NCBI GenBank assembly: GCA_002733575.1
Contig: NVWB01000001.1
Coordinates: forward strand, 124,001 to 188,000
Source of the DNA: Blastopirellula sp.
GTDB taxonomy: Bacteria > Planctomycetota > Planctomycetia > Pirellulales > Pirellulaceae
Reading direction: 5' to 3'
DNA length: 64,000 nt
Shown: positions 27,821 to 36,300 of the stretch, piece by piece
Numbering within the stretch: position 1 is the first letter of the stretch
How the letters are laid out: every line of letters begins with the position of its first letter
The notes under the pieces: model-generated
The model's database searches: none
What the model saw: the letters and a program-made list of their open reading frames with translations, nothing else
What the model was told of the DNA's origin: nothing
Translations under genes and position numbers: made by a program

Positions 27821-28248
27821 ATGAGTGATCTATTCTGGCTGTCGGAGGCGCAAATGGCGCGCCTTCGTCCCTACTTCCCCAAATCCCACGGCAAACCCCG
27901 TGTCGATGATCGCTGAGTTCTCAGCGGGATTATTTTCGTTAATCGTAATGGGTTAAGGTGGCGGGATGCACCTGCCGAATATGGTCGCCCCAAGACGCTT
28001 TACAACCGTTGGATCTGCTGGAGCTGCAAAGGTATTTTTGCCCACATCCTGATGGAACCGGCGCGCGAAGGCGACAAATCCGATACGTTGATAATTGATG
28101 CAACACACTTGAAAGCACATCGCACAGCCTCCAGCCTAGGGCGAAAAAAACAGCAAAAGGCCGCATGATCGGCCTGACCAAGGGCGGGCTGAATTCAAAA
28201 CTACACGCTGTCACAGATGTTCTGGGCCGCCCGATCCGGATGTTCCTG
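27821..28248 (+). pseudogene. IS5-family transposase remnant, interrupted
   Basis: From ATG at 27821 the sequence reads LFWLSEAQMARLRPYFPKSHGKPRVDDR, then a TGA replaces an arginine codon, then IIFVNRNGLRWRDAPAEYGRPKTLYNRW and DTLIIDATHLKAHRTASSLG. After a frameshift comes MIGLTKGGLNSKLHAV. These are the IS5-group motifs. At 28249 it is cut by the IS21-derived mini-element; the C-terminus does not resume on the other side. Confidence 0.82.
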
Positions 28249-28723
28249 TGTCATTGTACCCTAATTAATCAGATTCTGCGGATTGAACGGCTATTGGGAT
28301 GCTTTTGTACCCTTAATTACAAGATATCCACAGGCTCAATTTGGATGGTCTTTGAGCGCCGCCAGCTTCTTTTTGCTCGTCCATATTGCTTCCGCTCGTT
28401 CCAGTAGCAGGCGGCGATCAGCGATGGGACCGAGTTCTTCGATTGCCTGACGGGCAGCGGAAAGAGCGTGTTTCGAAGCCGTCGAGACTTTTCTCTCACC
28501 TATCTGCAGTACCGCTGCGCGCCTTTGAGCAGTCCGTTCGTTGCTCACAATCAAAACACTCCCAGCCTCCAAGATCGGAATTTACCCACAGATCAAGACC
28601 TTATGGTAATTGGGGGTACAGTATGATCATTAAGGATACGATATGAAAATTACGGGTACAAATTGTGGCTGAAAAAAAACAGGATTTTTCTCACCTATTC
28701 TGACTATTAAGGACACAATGACA
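28249..28723 (+). mobile_element. 475-bp IS21-derived mini-element
   Basis: Ends are TGTCATTG and CAATGACA, a matching terminal repeat that extends to about 25 bp with few mismatches. Inside are six copies of an 18-bp unit resembling TGTACCCTTAATTACAAG. Two direct copies lie at 28255 and 28306. Four inverted copies lie at 28603, 28623, 28643 and 28700, three of them exactly 20 bp apart. Multiple end repeats of this kind mark IS21-family ends. The istA/istB genes are absent, so this is a non-autonomous derivative. It lies inside an IS5 remnant on one side and a cyclase-like start on the other. Confidence 0.7.
28336..28572 (-). CDS. Small uncharacterised ORF inside the mini-element
   Basis: A 78-codon frame starting TTG. 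The product looks mostly helical and charged (QRRAAVLQIGERKVSTASKH, LLERAEAIWTSKKKLAALK) and matches no family I know. It is not recognisably IstA or IstB. It fills most of the core between the end repeats and could be a passenger gene or chance. Confidence 0.3.
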   Translation of the reverse strand: MEAGSVLIVSNERTAQRRAAVLQIGERKVSTASKHALSAARQAIEELGPIADRRLLLERAEAIWTSKKKLAALKDHPN

Positions 28724-28757
28724 TCAGCGGCCATAATGGCGGCGAGACGGTGTTCCA
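28724..28757 (-). pseudogene. Class III adenylate cyclase start, cut by the mini-element
   Basis: On the minus strand the first 12 codons from 28757 read MEHRLAAIMAAD, behind a GGGAGGAC ribosome-binding site. The family start is M-R-RLAAILAADVVGYSRLM, so this matches well, and the sequence ends exactly at the mini-element edge at 28723. Recognition rests on only a dozen residues. Confidence 0.4.
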
Positions 28758-29069
28758 TTGGTGTCCTCCCAACTAGAGAACATAGCGGCCAAAGTCGGAA
28801 AAATCCATGTTTGCTGGCGGTAGGCCCAATGTCACCCTTGGCAGACAGCTGCCCTCTGAATTCGATAGAACGACAACGGCTGAGCGGGTTCTCACTCGCC
28901 GTTTGGCAGGTTTCCGAAAGCCCAATGACGGTTGAGAGTCTTTTACTGACGCGGTTTTAGTTGTGTGCTCACCACGCAACGGCAATCGTTCGATGTCGTC
29001 ATGCTCATTTGGGAAAATTCTGTTGGATAGCCAAATAGCGGTATGAGGATATCGACTTTAGCCAGCACA
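28758..29069. other. Non-coding stretch between the mini-element and the scpB-like gene
   Basis: I see no convincing gene in these 312 bases. They would include the promoter of the truncated cyclase-like gene and the end of the scpB-like unit. Confidence 0.35.
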
Positions 29070-29660
29070 TTACCCGGCCATTCCGGCATCCTGCAACTGC
29101 TCCTGATCGGGCAAGTCGCGCAAGCTCTGCAGATCGAAAGCCGCCAAAAACCCGTCCGTGGTGACGTAGGTATAGGGCGCACCGGGTCTCGGGCTACGCG
29201 GCCCGGTGGTGATCAGATCGCGCAGCCGCAACCGGGAGATCAGATCGCGCGAAACTTCTTTGCCGAAGATGTCCTTCAATCTGGCCCTGTCAATCGGTTG
29301 ATGATAGGCGATGGCCGCCAGCACAGCGACGTCGAACTCGGATAGATCCAGCAGCTGATCGCTCACATCCGCCGCGGCGCGGATGACATCACCGAATCGC
29401 GCTTTCGTCCGAAACATCCAGGCATCCGCGACGCGAGCGATTTCATAGGGCCGCTCGGCCAGCTCGGCGCGCAAATCTTCAATCAGCAAATCAACCGACA
29501 CCCCCTGCCCCACCACCCGGGCCAGGTCCACGCGCGGCACCGGGCTGGCGCTGGCAAACAGCACTGCCTCGATCCGCAGCATCCAGGCCCGCCAGCGCAA
29601 TTCGGGCGGCAGATCCTCGAGGTCGCGGTCGAATCCTTTTTCCTGATGATCCTTCGCCAT
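29070..29660 (-). CDS. ScpB-like protein (SMC-ScpAB family)
   Basis: A 196-residue protein related to ScpB, the winged-helix partner of SMC condensin. The core RIEAVLFASASPVPRVDLARVVG and the FDVAVLAAIAYHQPIDRARLKDIFG, RLRLRDLITTG and YVTTDGFLAAFDL segments match the family. It sits 2 bp after the DUF1403 gene on the same strand, so they form an operon. This ScpB/DUF1403 pairing is found on rhizobial and roseobacter plasmids and is distinct from the chromosomal scpAB pair. A role in plasmid maintenance is inference. Confidence 0.85.
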   Translation of the reverse strand: MAKDHQEKGFDRDLEDLPPELRWRAWMLRIEAVLFASASPVPRVDLARVVGQGVSVDLLIEDLRAELAERPYEIARVADAWMFRTKARFGDVIRAAADVSDQLLDLSEFDVAVLAAIAYHQPIDRARLKDIFGKEVSRDLISRLRLRDLITTGPRSPRPGAPYTYVTTDGFLAAFDLQSLRDLPDQEQLQDAGMAG

Positions 29661-29662
29661 GC

Positions 29663-30664
29663 TTATAGCCCGTAGAGCCGGAAGGAACTGCGTCCCGTCA
29701 ACTCCCGCACCACGCCCAATTCTACCAACCGGTCACACAAGCGCCGCGCGGCGCGGTCGCTCATCACTTGTGCCGTGCCTTTGACCCGTGGAGGGGAGGG
29801 CAACATGCCCGAGGGCGATACAGCATCCCGTGACAGGAACAGTGCCAACGCATCAGGTGCCCCTTTTGCCCGTAGCTTCGGCGCCACCGCCTGCAAACGC
29901 GCAGCCCGTCGGCTGAGATCACCACTAAGTCGGACGGCCTCTACGGCGGCTTCCGCCAATGCGCGATGGCACGCGGCCAGACACGCCTCGCCTGGCACGT
30001 TATCCTCGCAGGGCAAGCTGCCCCAGCCTGGCACGTTGCCCTCGCGTTGGCCAGCGGCCCGCACCGCCTTGCGCGGCAATGCCCACCCCAGCAGCGGCAC
30101 GGGATGGGACCAGCCCAGAGCGCTCGCCAGCATCACATCGGCGCAGATCAGTGCCGCGGCCTCCTGGTGTGGACAGGGACTCAAAATTTTTGCCAGTAGG
30201 GCGGCCGCAGTCTGCACAGCCCGCCTGCCCCGCACCTCTGCCAGACAGCTGGGCAGGATGTCCGCGATCTCCGGCGGCATCCGCTTTGCCAGCCGCTCTT
30301 GCCAGCCTCTTTGCGTCAGATCGAGGCGCATTAATTGCGACCAGCGCAGAAACATCTCTCCGGCGGGGCCTGACGCATCGCCAGCTTTCGTCAAACAGAT
30401 TGCATCGCGAATCTCCGCTTCACTTTCATTACGTCCCTCAAGCTTCAGACAAGACTGCGCCGCTTTCAGGGCCAGCCGCTGGCGCAGCAGTGCCCCCGGC
30501 ACATCACCGCGAGGGACTGCCACCAGCGAGTGCAGCACCGCCAGGGCAGCGCCGCACAAAAACGCCACATCTTCAAGGGTTTCCGCACGACCAGAGGTGA
30601 CCCAGGACGGCATCCGGGGTAAGGTCTCGAGGTCGCCGGTCAGGCTTAGTCGGGCGTAGCTCAT
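29663..30664 (-). CDS. DUF1403 family protein
   Basis: A 333-residue DUF1403 protein of unknown function. SWVTSGRAETLEDVAFLCGAALA near the N-terminus and DVMLASALGWSHPVPLLGWAL in the middle are typical family blocks. A loop near residues 205-225 has two copies of NVPG (GNVPGWG, DNVPGEA), encoded by an imperfect 20-bp direct repeat at about 29990-30055. It is first in a two-gene operon with the scpB-like gene. A 10-bp inverted repeat at 30738-30772 lies about 74 bp before its start. Confidence 0.82.
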   Translation of the reverse strand: MSYARLSLTGDLETLPRMPSWVTSGRAETLEDVAFLCGAALAVLHSLVAVPRGDVPGALLRQRLALKAAQSCLKLEGRNESEAEIRDAICLTKAGDASGPAGEMFLRWSQLMRLDLTQRGWQERLAKRMPPEIADILPSCLAEVRGRRAVQTAAALLAKILSPCPHQEAAALICADVMLASALGWSHPVPLLGWALPRKAVRAAGQREGNVPGWGSLPCEDNVPGEACLAACHRALAEAAVEAVRLSGDLSRRAARLQAVAPKLRAKGAPDALALFLSRDAVSPSGMLPSPPRVKGTAQVMSDRAARRLCDRLVELGVVRELTGRSSFRLYGL

Positions 30665-30737
30665 GCCACAACACTAGCTCATCGCGGCGCTTGTGACTAC
30701 CATATAGTGTGCTAACCGCCGCACCTTACCGCCCATT

Positions 30738-30772
30738 CTTACGTCCAATAAGTTTGCCTTACTGGACGTAAG
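30738..30772. promoter_or_regulatory. Inverted repeat upstream of the DUF1403-scpB pair
   Basis: CTTACGTCCA and its complement TGGACGTAAG are 10-bp perfect arms separated by 15 bp. The spacer also contains AATAAG/CTTACT halves, giving a nested pattern. It lies upstream of DUF1403 and downstream of the methyltransferase gene, so it could be an operator, or a terminator for the latter. The loop is long and there is no T-run, which favours an operator. Confidence 0.4.
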
Positions 30773-30867
30773 AGAAACGAGTGAGAAGCGGCGATTTCTA
30801 CTCTGTATTGCGGAAAAAGCGCCGCTCTCAAATAGTATGCTGCATGACCTACGCCGCTGGCCCAGTA

Positions 30868-31593
30868 TCAGGCGGCGGCCCATTTCACGGCATAATCGCC
30901 TTGTGCCACATTGCTGATCCGTTCAGTCGGATTGGCGTCGGCGGACTTGCGGATTGCATAGTAAAGATACCAGCGCCCTTCCAGCTTGCGCGCCCGAAAT
31001 CGGGCACCAGTTTTGCCGGTATCGGACACTTCGACGACAGGCATCGTGGGATCAATTGACACGCCCCGGCAACACTCCACCTCGCAGCCGCGGGCGTCTT
31101 GCCAGTACCGCCAGACCAATTCAGGGCTGAACTGGTAAAACCCGTGCCCGGCCCATCCTGTCATTCCGTTGATTGAAAGAAAGATGCCGCCTGGGGACAG
31201 CATGTGGAATACATTATCAAGCGCTTGCGGAGTGTTGAACACATGCTCGATTGTTCCCCCGTCAATGACCACATCGAATTTGCTGCGTAGATGCTGCGGC
31301 ACCGGATCATTGAGATCATGGGTAATATCACAGTCTTCGTATTCCGAAAAATCCATAGACTGCATTTTGGGAAACCCAATGTTCTCCAGAAACGTCTCGG
31401 CAAAACCATCTTCCTGCAGGTAGTCGGGGTAGTTTCGCGACATATCGCGTGCCGCAAGGGCGCGGCGAAAATGCTTTCGATGACCCCGCCTGATCGACAG
31501 GGACTGACGGCCCAGCATCACCGCAGATGTCTTGCCTTGGACTAACGGCGCCGTATCCAGAAGCTGTAAGGCGAAGGCGCAATCAATACCCAT
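30868..31593 (-). CDS. SAM-dependent methyltransferase-like protein
   Basis: A 241-residue class I methyltransferase-like protein. DITHDLNDPVPQHLRSKFDVVIDGGTIEHVFN is the central segment, followed by HMLSPGGIFLSINGM. The usual GxGxG motif is weak, so donor binding is inferred from the rest. It is last in a minus-strand set of five surface-glycan genes. The substrate cannot be told. Confidence 0.72.
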   Translation of the reverse strand: MGIDCAFALQLLDTAPLVQGKTSAVMLGRQSLSIRRGHRKHFRRALAARDMSRNYPDYLQEDGFAETFLENIGFPKMQSMDFSEYEDCDITHDLNDPVPQHLRSKFDVVIDGGTIEHVFNTPQALDNVFHMLSPGGIFLSINGMTGWAGHGFYQFSPELVWRYWQDARGCEVECCRGVSIDPTMPVVEVSDTGKTGARFRARKLEGRWYLYYAIRKSADANPTERISNVAQGDYAVKWAAA

Positions 31594-31666
31594 GTAAATT
31601 CCCCAAAATAAAAATCATATGCCGCCAGACAAATATGGTCTGTGGACCGTTATTTTTTACCCGGCA

Positions 31667-32386
31667 TCACCGCTTGTGGATCACCGCCACCTGATCACGA
31701 CGGTTTTTTTGATATTTCACCGGATGCACGATGCAGGCCGAAATATCGGGGATCAGCGTATTGAACGCGTCCGCCACGGCACTGTCGGTGTGGCTGAATT
31801 TACGGTCATCAATGAACGACCGCAGCAATGCCGCGGTCTTGGTGATGCCCTTCACCTCGTATGTGTCGGGTTGCCAGCGCAGGTCCTCAATCACGTATAG
31901 ACCACCCGAAGGGAGCTTTGGAAATATCTCAAGAAAGGCGTTTTGCTGGTGGTGGCTGGCATGGCTGGCATCGTCAACCACGATATCAAGGGCGGGCATC
32001 GCGCAAACCGCCCGCTCGATATCGTTCCGGTCGTCCATATCACAGCGGTGAAAGGTGAACCGCTCGTGTTCGAACCACGCAAAATCCGAGATATCCAGCC
32101 CGTGAATATTGGCCTTCGGAAAGTACTCAAGCCACATGCGGATTGAAGGCAGGTCGGAGGTCTTGCGGTCCTTGTCGACGCCGTGCTCGGGACCGCCAAT
32201 CAGCAGACCCATTTCCAGAAAGTTGATTTTGCGTCGGCGGTAGGGATTGAACAGCAGGTGATACAGCTCGGTATAGCGATGCTTGGTTGAGCCCTTGTCA
32301 GAGCCGTATTCATCCGCCAGATCGGTCAGATTAATGTTCTTGGCACGCCTCTTAGTCATTGTTCCAGCCTCTTTATTTTGGCTCAC
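31667..32386 (-). CDS. Class I methyltransferase, YGSDKG type
   Basis: A 239-residue protein with the DEYGSDKGSTKHRYTELY and INFLEMGLLIGG segments that mark a sugar O-methyltransferase-like family. IHGLDIS holds the SAM-binding acid, and DIVVDDASHASHHQQNAFLEIFPKLPSGGLYVIEDL follows. The start is GTG at 32386, four bases into the stop of the upstream gene and behind a strong GGAGG. Probably methylates a sugar of the surface glycan; this is inferred. Confidence 0.8.
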   Translation of the reverse strand: MSQNKEAGTMTKRRAKNINLTDLADEYGSDKGSTKHRYTELYHLLFNPYRRRKINFLEMGLLIGGPEHGVDKDRKTSDLPSIRMWLEYFPKANIHGLDISDFAWFEHERFTFHRCDMDDRNDIERAVCAMPALDIVVDDASHASHHQQNAFLEIFPKLPSGGLYVIEDLRWQPDTYEVKGITKTAALLRSFIDDRKFSHTDSAVADAFNTLIPDISACIVHPVKYQKNRRDQVAVIHKR

Positions 32387-33240
32387 GGCGTCGCCTCCTT
32401 TTGGAGTTTCTTGGATGACACGGGGGCGGCCAGGGGGTCAATTGAATGCTTTATCAGCAAATGGTCCAACAGACTGTCTTTCTCCGGCAACCCATCCGGA
32501 CGGGCGGCCAGAAACTCTCTTATGCGACGTCCGTAGAGATGGATAGATGTGGTCTCGTCGCTAAGAAAGGCTTTGGCGGACCTAAGCCTCGCGGCTTTGA
32601 CCATCCGGCGGCGCTTTGGAAACGGAATGGGATAGAGCACTTCGCAGGGAAAGGCATACGTGGCCTCACCAGTCTTTTGCAGATAATGTGTCACGGCATG
32701 CGGGCCCCATACACCCCAGGGCAAATCGCCTACATGCACCGGAGTGCCCGCGTCGGCCTGTGCCTGCAAATTGGCTTTGACTTTAGGACTATACCATTCA
32801 GGGGTGCCGTATTCATTTTGTGTCATCTCCAGCAAACCCGCCAGCGCGGCACTATCGGGCGGCAAGCCAAGCACGCCGCCATTGATATGATGCGCGCTTT
32901 CCCAGCCGAAATAATGGCCGGTTTTCGTTTCAAACGGCTTCATGCAATAGGCATCGGTATCGGCCCAGATCGTGCGGTCCGACTTTGTCAACAAATGGTA
33001 GCGGAACACATCCGAAAACAGCGCCAGGGAATTGGTGCGCTGGTGCTTGATAAAATCGTCCCGCTTGAGGATCGCGTCGCCGTGCACCAGCGTCACGCCC
33101 TTGGGCACCAGCGACACCGGTGAATAGTGATACAATGTCACCTCATGGCCCACGTCCAAAAAGGACTGTGCGCAAAGCTGCTCGACATAGCTCAGCGGTC
33201 CTTCGACCCAGAGCATTGCAATGTGATATTTTTGAGCCAT
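32383..33240 (-). CDS. Glycosyltransferase, DXD type (GT32-like)
   Basis: A 285-residue enzyme. LFSDVFRYHLL then TIWADTDAYCMKPF carries the DXD metal-binding motif at about residues 94-96, and HHINGGVLGLP follows. This order fits GT32/Gly_transf_sug enzymes that transfer sugars from nucleotide donors. Start ATG at 33240 behind AGGAAG; a GTG/ATG 13 codons earlier has no good site. Coupled to the methyltransferase downstream (4-bp overlap). Confidence 0.8.
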   Translation of the reverse strand: MAQKYHIAMLWVEGPLSYVEQLCAQSFLDVGHEVTLYHYSPVSLVPKGVTLVHGDAILKRDDFIKHQRTNSLALFSDVFRYHLLTKSDRTIWADTDAYCMKPFETKTGHYFGWESAHHINGGVLGLPPDSAALAGLLEMTQNEYGTPEWYSPKVKANLQAQADAGTPVHVGDLPWGVWGPHAVTHYLQKTGEATYAFPCEVLYPIPFPKRRRMVKAARLRSAKAFLSDETTSIHLYGRRIREFLAARPDGLPEKDSLLDHLLIKHSIDPLAAPVSSKKLQKEATP

Positions 33241-33346
33241 ATCTTCCTGTTTTCTTATATGTTCCAGCCCGTTGGCCAAAAGCTAGGTCTGCCTCCAGAT
33301 TTAGCCTGTCTCAGGCCGCGCCGCAATCCTCACTCATGGTCGCCCT

Positions 33347-34285
33347 TTATGGGGCCCTCAAAAGGGACACGCCGTCAAGTTCGGCAATCCTTGCGATGTC
33401 ATTGTCGTAGATCCGTGTCAGATGGGTACGCTGGGTTTCGGTCCAGGGGTCATAGCCGGGATAACTGGGACCGCGCGGGTAGGCGTCTTGTATTTCCACC
33501 CACCGTGCCAGCCCGGCCTCTGCGCCGTCGCGCAGGATGACCAGTTGCAATTCGCGGACCGCCACCTGCGACGCCGAAGGCCGAACCCGGGCACGTTTGG
33601 GCTGCACCAGATCCTCTACTGCGATCTCAGGCCCGATCAGGTTTTGCATGACCTGCGACTGCAAGGTTCGAAAATCCTCATGCCGCCAAATCACAATTTT
33701 GCTCCCGGCAAAAGCCGCGCGTAATTTCGTGACGAAATCGACCCAGCTGGGCAGTTGCGATAGCAGTCCCCGTTTCATCTGAGCTTCGGTTACCAGCGCC
33801 CTCTTGGACGTGGCCGAACGCAGGTACTCCACATAGGCCGACGCAAAAAAGTCGGCGTAATTTCGCACCGCTATATGCACCTCACTGACAGGAAACGGGA
33901 TCTCACGCGCAAAGATCGGCAGCAGTGTCGCACTGCGGTTATAAAGCGCTCCGTCGCTGACACATTGCCCACAATGGCCCGGCATGTTTTCGTCCGACAG
34001 GATAATCCGCTCACCAGGCTTGGCACCGACATCGCGAAAAAACTTTCCTGTCGTACGGCTCAGCTCGGCTTCATTGTATTTTCGTTTGAATTGCATCCCC
34101 AGCTTTTCGTAGCCATGTAGCTGGCAGGGATACGTGAAATTTTTGCGGGTCTCGCGGTGGTGCAGGTAATGCACACCACGTTTGCGCATCCGCCCCGCAT
34201 TGCGTTGCAGAAGGGCCTGAATGTGGCTCGTGGCTGTTTTGTGAACGCCACCGTGCACAATCACGTCGGGGAAATCCCTCTTCAT
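33347..34285 (-). CDS. Sulfotransferase-like P-loop protein
   Basis: A 312-residue protein that starts VIVHGGVHKTATSHIQALLQ. The HxGxHKTAT loop at residues 11-18 is a PAPS (sulfate donor) binding motif in a sulfotransferase subset common in Rhodobacteraceae. LSDENMPG and VHIAVRNYADFFASAYVEYL fit the second, 3'-phosphate-binding region. It may sulfate a surface sugar, but no substrate evidence exists. It lies 12 bp after the hydrolase-GT fusion gene. Confidence 0.68.
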   Translation of the reverse strand: MKRDFPDVIVHGGVHKTATSHIQALLQRNAGRMRKRGVHYLHHRETRKNFTYPCQLHGYEKLGMQFKRKYNEAELSRTTGKFFRDVGAKPGERIILSDENMPGHCGQCVSDGALYNRSATLLPIFAREIPFPVSEVHIAVRNYADFFASAYVEYLRSATSKRALVTEAQMKRGLLSQLPSWVDFVTKLRAAFAGSKIVIWRHEDFRTLQSQVMQNLIGPEIAVEDLVQPKRARVRPSASQVAVRELQLVILRDGAEAGLARWVEIQDAYPRGPSYPGYDPWTETQRTHLTRIYDNDIARIAELDGVSLLRAP

Positions 34286-34296
34286 TCTCAGGATCC

Positions 34297-36300
34297 TTAG
34301 ACGTCAGGGGCCGCGTTGATTTTTGAAATCGTATCACGGAACGCATCCCAGCCGTCCCGCTGGCGCAAATTCGTAATTTTCCCACGGTGCCACTCGACGG
34401 CACGGGCGTGCAACCGCGCCAGTTCTGCATCCTTCAGCATATCCGCCAGTTCTTTGCGCAATTCCGGCAGGCGGGCGTGAATAGAAGCATCGCGTGTGGT
34501 GTTGTAGTTCATGTTGCTCCAATAGGTGACGCCCTGATCGTCCTCTACATGGTTGGTGCGGCCGCGGTCGCGTTTGACCAGAAAACTGTCGACCGAGCGT
34601 ACCGCGTAATGATGCAGCCGCGCGTACTCATGGCTGAACCCTTTGAAGGCTTTCCAGCCTTGCTCAAGATATCGGGTAGGCATCGGTTGTCCGCCCCCGT
34701 CGACCCAGGCGATATCGCCACTGTCCAGATTAAAGACCGGGCGATGGATACGCATCTTTCTGAAATGTTCGTTGTTGCGCACCAGCGTTTTCATCCCGTA
34801 GGCGCGATAGTTGGGATACTCGTTCTCGCCGCAACTGCGGTCAAACTGCATGATTATCGGGGTGTCAGAATACGAAATCTGCCCACTGTTACCAAACAGC
34901 TTCCAGCATACAGAAATTGCGTCGGCGTCGCCGACAGCCGCGAACAAATCATCCAGCCGCCCTTTGCCGACCCTAATATTCAGAAACTCATCGCAATCCG
35001 CACAGATCAACCAGTCCGCATTTTTGACGATGTCGTGTTTGCCCGCGTCTTTAAGCGCACTGCGCTGCGGGCTGCCGCCCTGCTTGAACACGTTTTGTTT
35101 GTGTTGTGCCAAGCCCAGTTTTTCCAGTCGCTGGGCGATCAGGTCGGTGCCATCGTCGCAATCATTGGTGTAGATCAGAAAGTCGGTAAACCCTATCAAT
35201 CTGTTATAGGCCACCCATTCCAGCATGAACGGGCCTTCGTTTTTCATCGTGGTAACAATGACCCGGCTGCCTGGCCCCTGAACAGACGGAGCTTTGCGTC
35301 CGGCATTCTGGGCCGCTATGACCCGGGACGCGGTTCCGTCGGTCGGTTTGTTGCCTCCCTTGATTTTGGACTGGGTTGCAACCTCGGCTTCAACCTTGGA
35401 CGCAGCGGCGGCGGCCTCTTTTAGGGCGGTCTTATGACTGCGCAGACGGCGGCGAAAATCCATGTCGAATTTATGCGCCACCTCCTCACGTCCACTGCTT
35501 CGGAAATAGTCAGAAAGTGTGCCGCGATACCACGGCAGGTTCCGGCGCGCCCGGTAAAGCCGGTAAAATTCCGGCTCCGTCAGCTCATCCATGATCGCAT
35601 GGGTCATGATCGGCTTCAGTGCGCCGATCTTGCGGAGGAATACAGCCGTTTTGTGGTTGGAAAACCAACAGTTGAACACACGAATATTGTCTCCGCTGAA
35701 CCGCTCAATGTGTTTTTTATCCAGATCGAGATAAGGGTCGTAGAAAATACTGACGCGTGCCGCACCAGAGGTCAGCGCGGCCCCGTCTGGCAAGGGCAGG
35801 TTCCAGTCCTGACGCTGTCCGCTTTCAAATCGCGTTTCCCAAGGCACAAGCGCCGGGTCCAGCGTGCTTTGCGGGTTAATCGCGACCACATGTGCGCCCG
35901 GCACGAGTGACGAAAATTTAAGCGCTGCAAACGCTCCCATCGACACACCCGCAAAAACGACACGTTCGTAACCGTCAAAAAACCCCTGCGCTGCGAGCGT
36001 CTGAAACCGTTCAATTAATGCGGCGTTACGATACCAGTCGCTGACATGCGCCATCACACCAAGGTGCGAATGCCCCGCCTCGCGCGCAATCTTGTAGGCC
36101 CATGGGCCCCGGTCCGGAGCATCGTCGTTGACGTTGCTGAGATTGTCGAACGTCACCAGCAAGCGGTCACTTGGCCGACGCACGAACATCAGCGAGTGAT
36201 GCAGCGTTTTCTCATGAAAACCCTCCGCGTCTGCATTGGGCCGAAAATCTTCAAGCCAAAGCGGGGTGGCGGGTGGATCCTGTTTGGGGGGCGTCTTCAT
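34297..36300 (-). CDS. Fusion: alpha/beta-hydrolase-like domain plus GT2-like glycosyltransferase
   Basis: A 667-residue two-domain protein. Residues 1-270 form an alpha/beta-hydrolase-like domain with a GVSMG nucleophile elbow at 118-122. A charged, alanine-rich linker spans about 270-340. The rest is a GT2-like family with SRVIVTTMKNEGPFMLEWVAYNR, YTNDCDDGTD and WLICADCDEFL, a DXD-like acid pair. I chose the ATG at 36300 (AGGAAAG site). The hydrolase half might bind or process acyl or ester groups; that is inference. Confidence 0.78.
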   Translation of the reverse strand: MKTPPKQDPPATPLWLEDFRPNADAEGFHEKTLHHSLMFVRRPSDRLLVTFDNLSNVNDDAPDRGPWAYKIAREAGHSHLGVMAHVSDWYRNAALIERFQTLAAQGFFDGYERVVFAGVSMGAFAALKFSSLVPGAHVVAINPQSTLDPALVPWETRFESGQRQDWNLPLPDGAALTSGAARVSIFYDPYLDLDKKHIERFSGDNIRVFNCWFSNHKTAVFLRKIGALKPIMTHAIMDELTEPEFYRLYRARRNLPWYRGTLSDYFRSSGREEVAHKFDMDFRRRLRSHKTALKEAAAAASKVEAEVATQSKIKGGNKPTDGTASRVIAAQNAGRKAPSVQGPGSRVIVTTMKNEGPFMLEWVAYNRLIGFTDFLIYTNDCDDGTDLIAQRLEKLGLAQHKQNVFKQGGSPQRSALKDAGKHDIVKNADWLICADCDEFLNIRVGKGRLDDLFAAVGDADAISVCWKLFGNSGQISYSDTPIIMQFDRSCGENEYPNYRAYGMKTLVRNNEHFRKMRIHRPVFNLDSGDIAWVDGGGQPMPTRYLEQGWKAFKGFSHEYARLHHYAVRSVDSFLVKRDRGRTNHVEDDQGVTYWSNMNYNTTRDASIHARLPELRKELADMLKDAELARLHARAVEWHRGKITNLRQRDGWDAFRDTISKINAAPDV

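Noticed and set aside
29775-30659. 294-codon plus-strand frame opposite DUF1403
   Set aside because: Arg/Ser/Pro-rich shadow of a GC-rich gene; no ribosome-binding site or family match.
30738-30772. Same regulator as the nad/bio palindromes
   Set aside because: It shares TTAC letters but the arms, spacing and layout differ.
34387-35424. 345-codon plus-strand frame opposite the hydrolase-GT2 fusion
   Set aside because: Lies wholly within a well-supported gene on the other strand and has no known domain.
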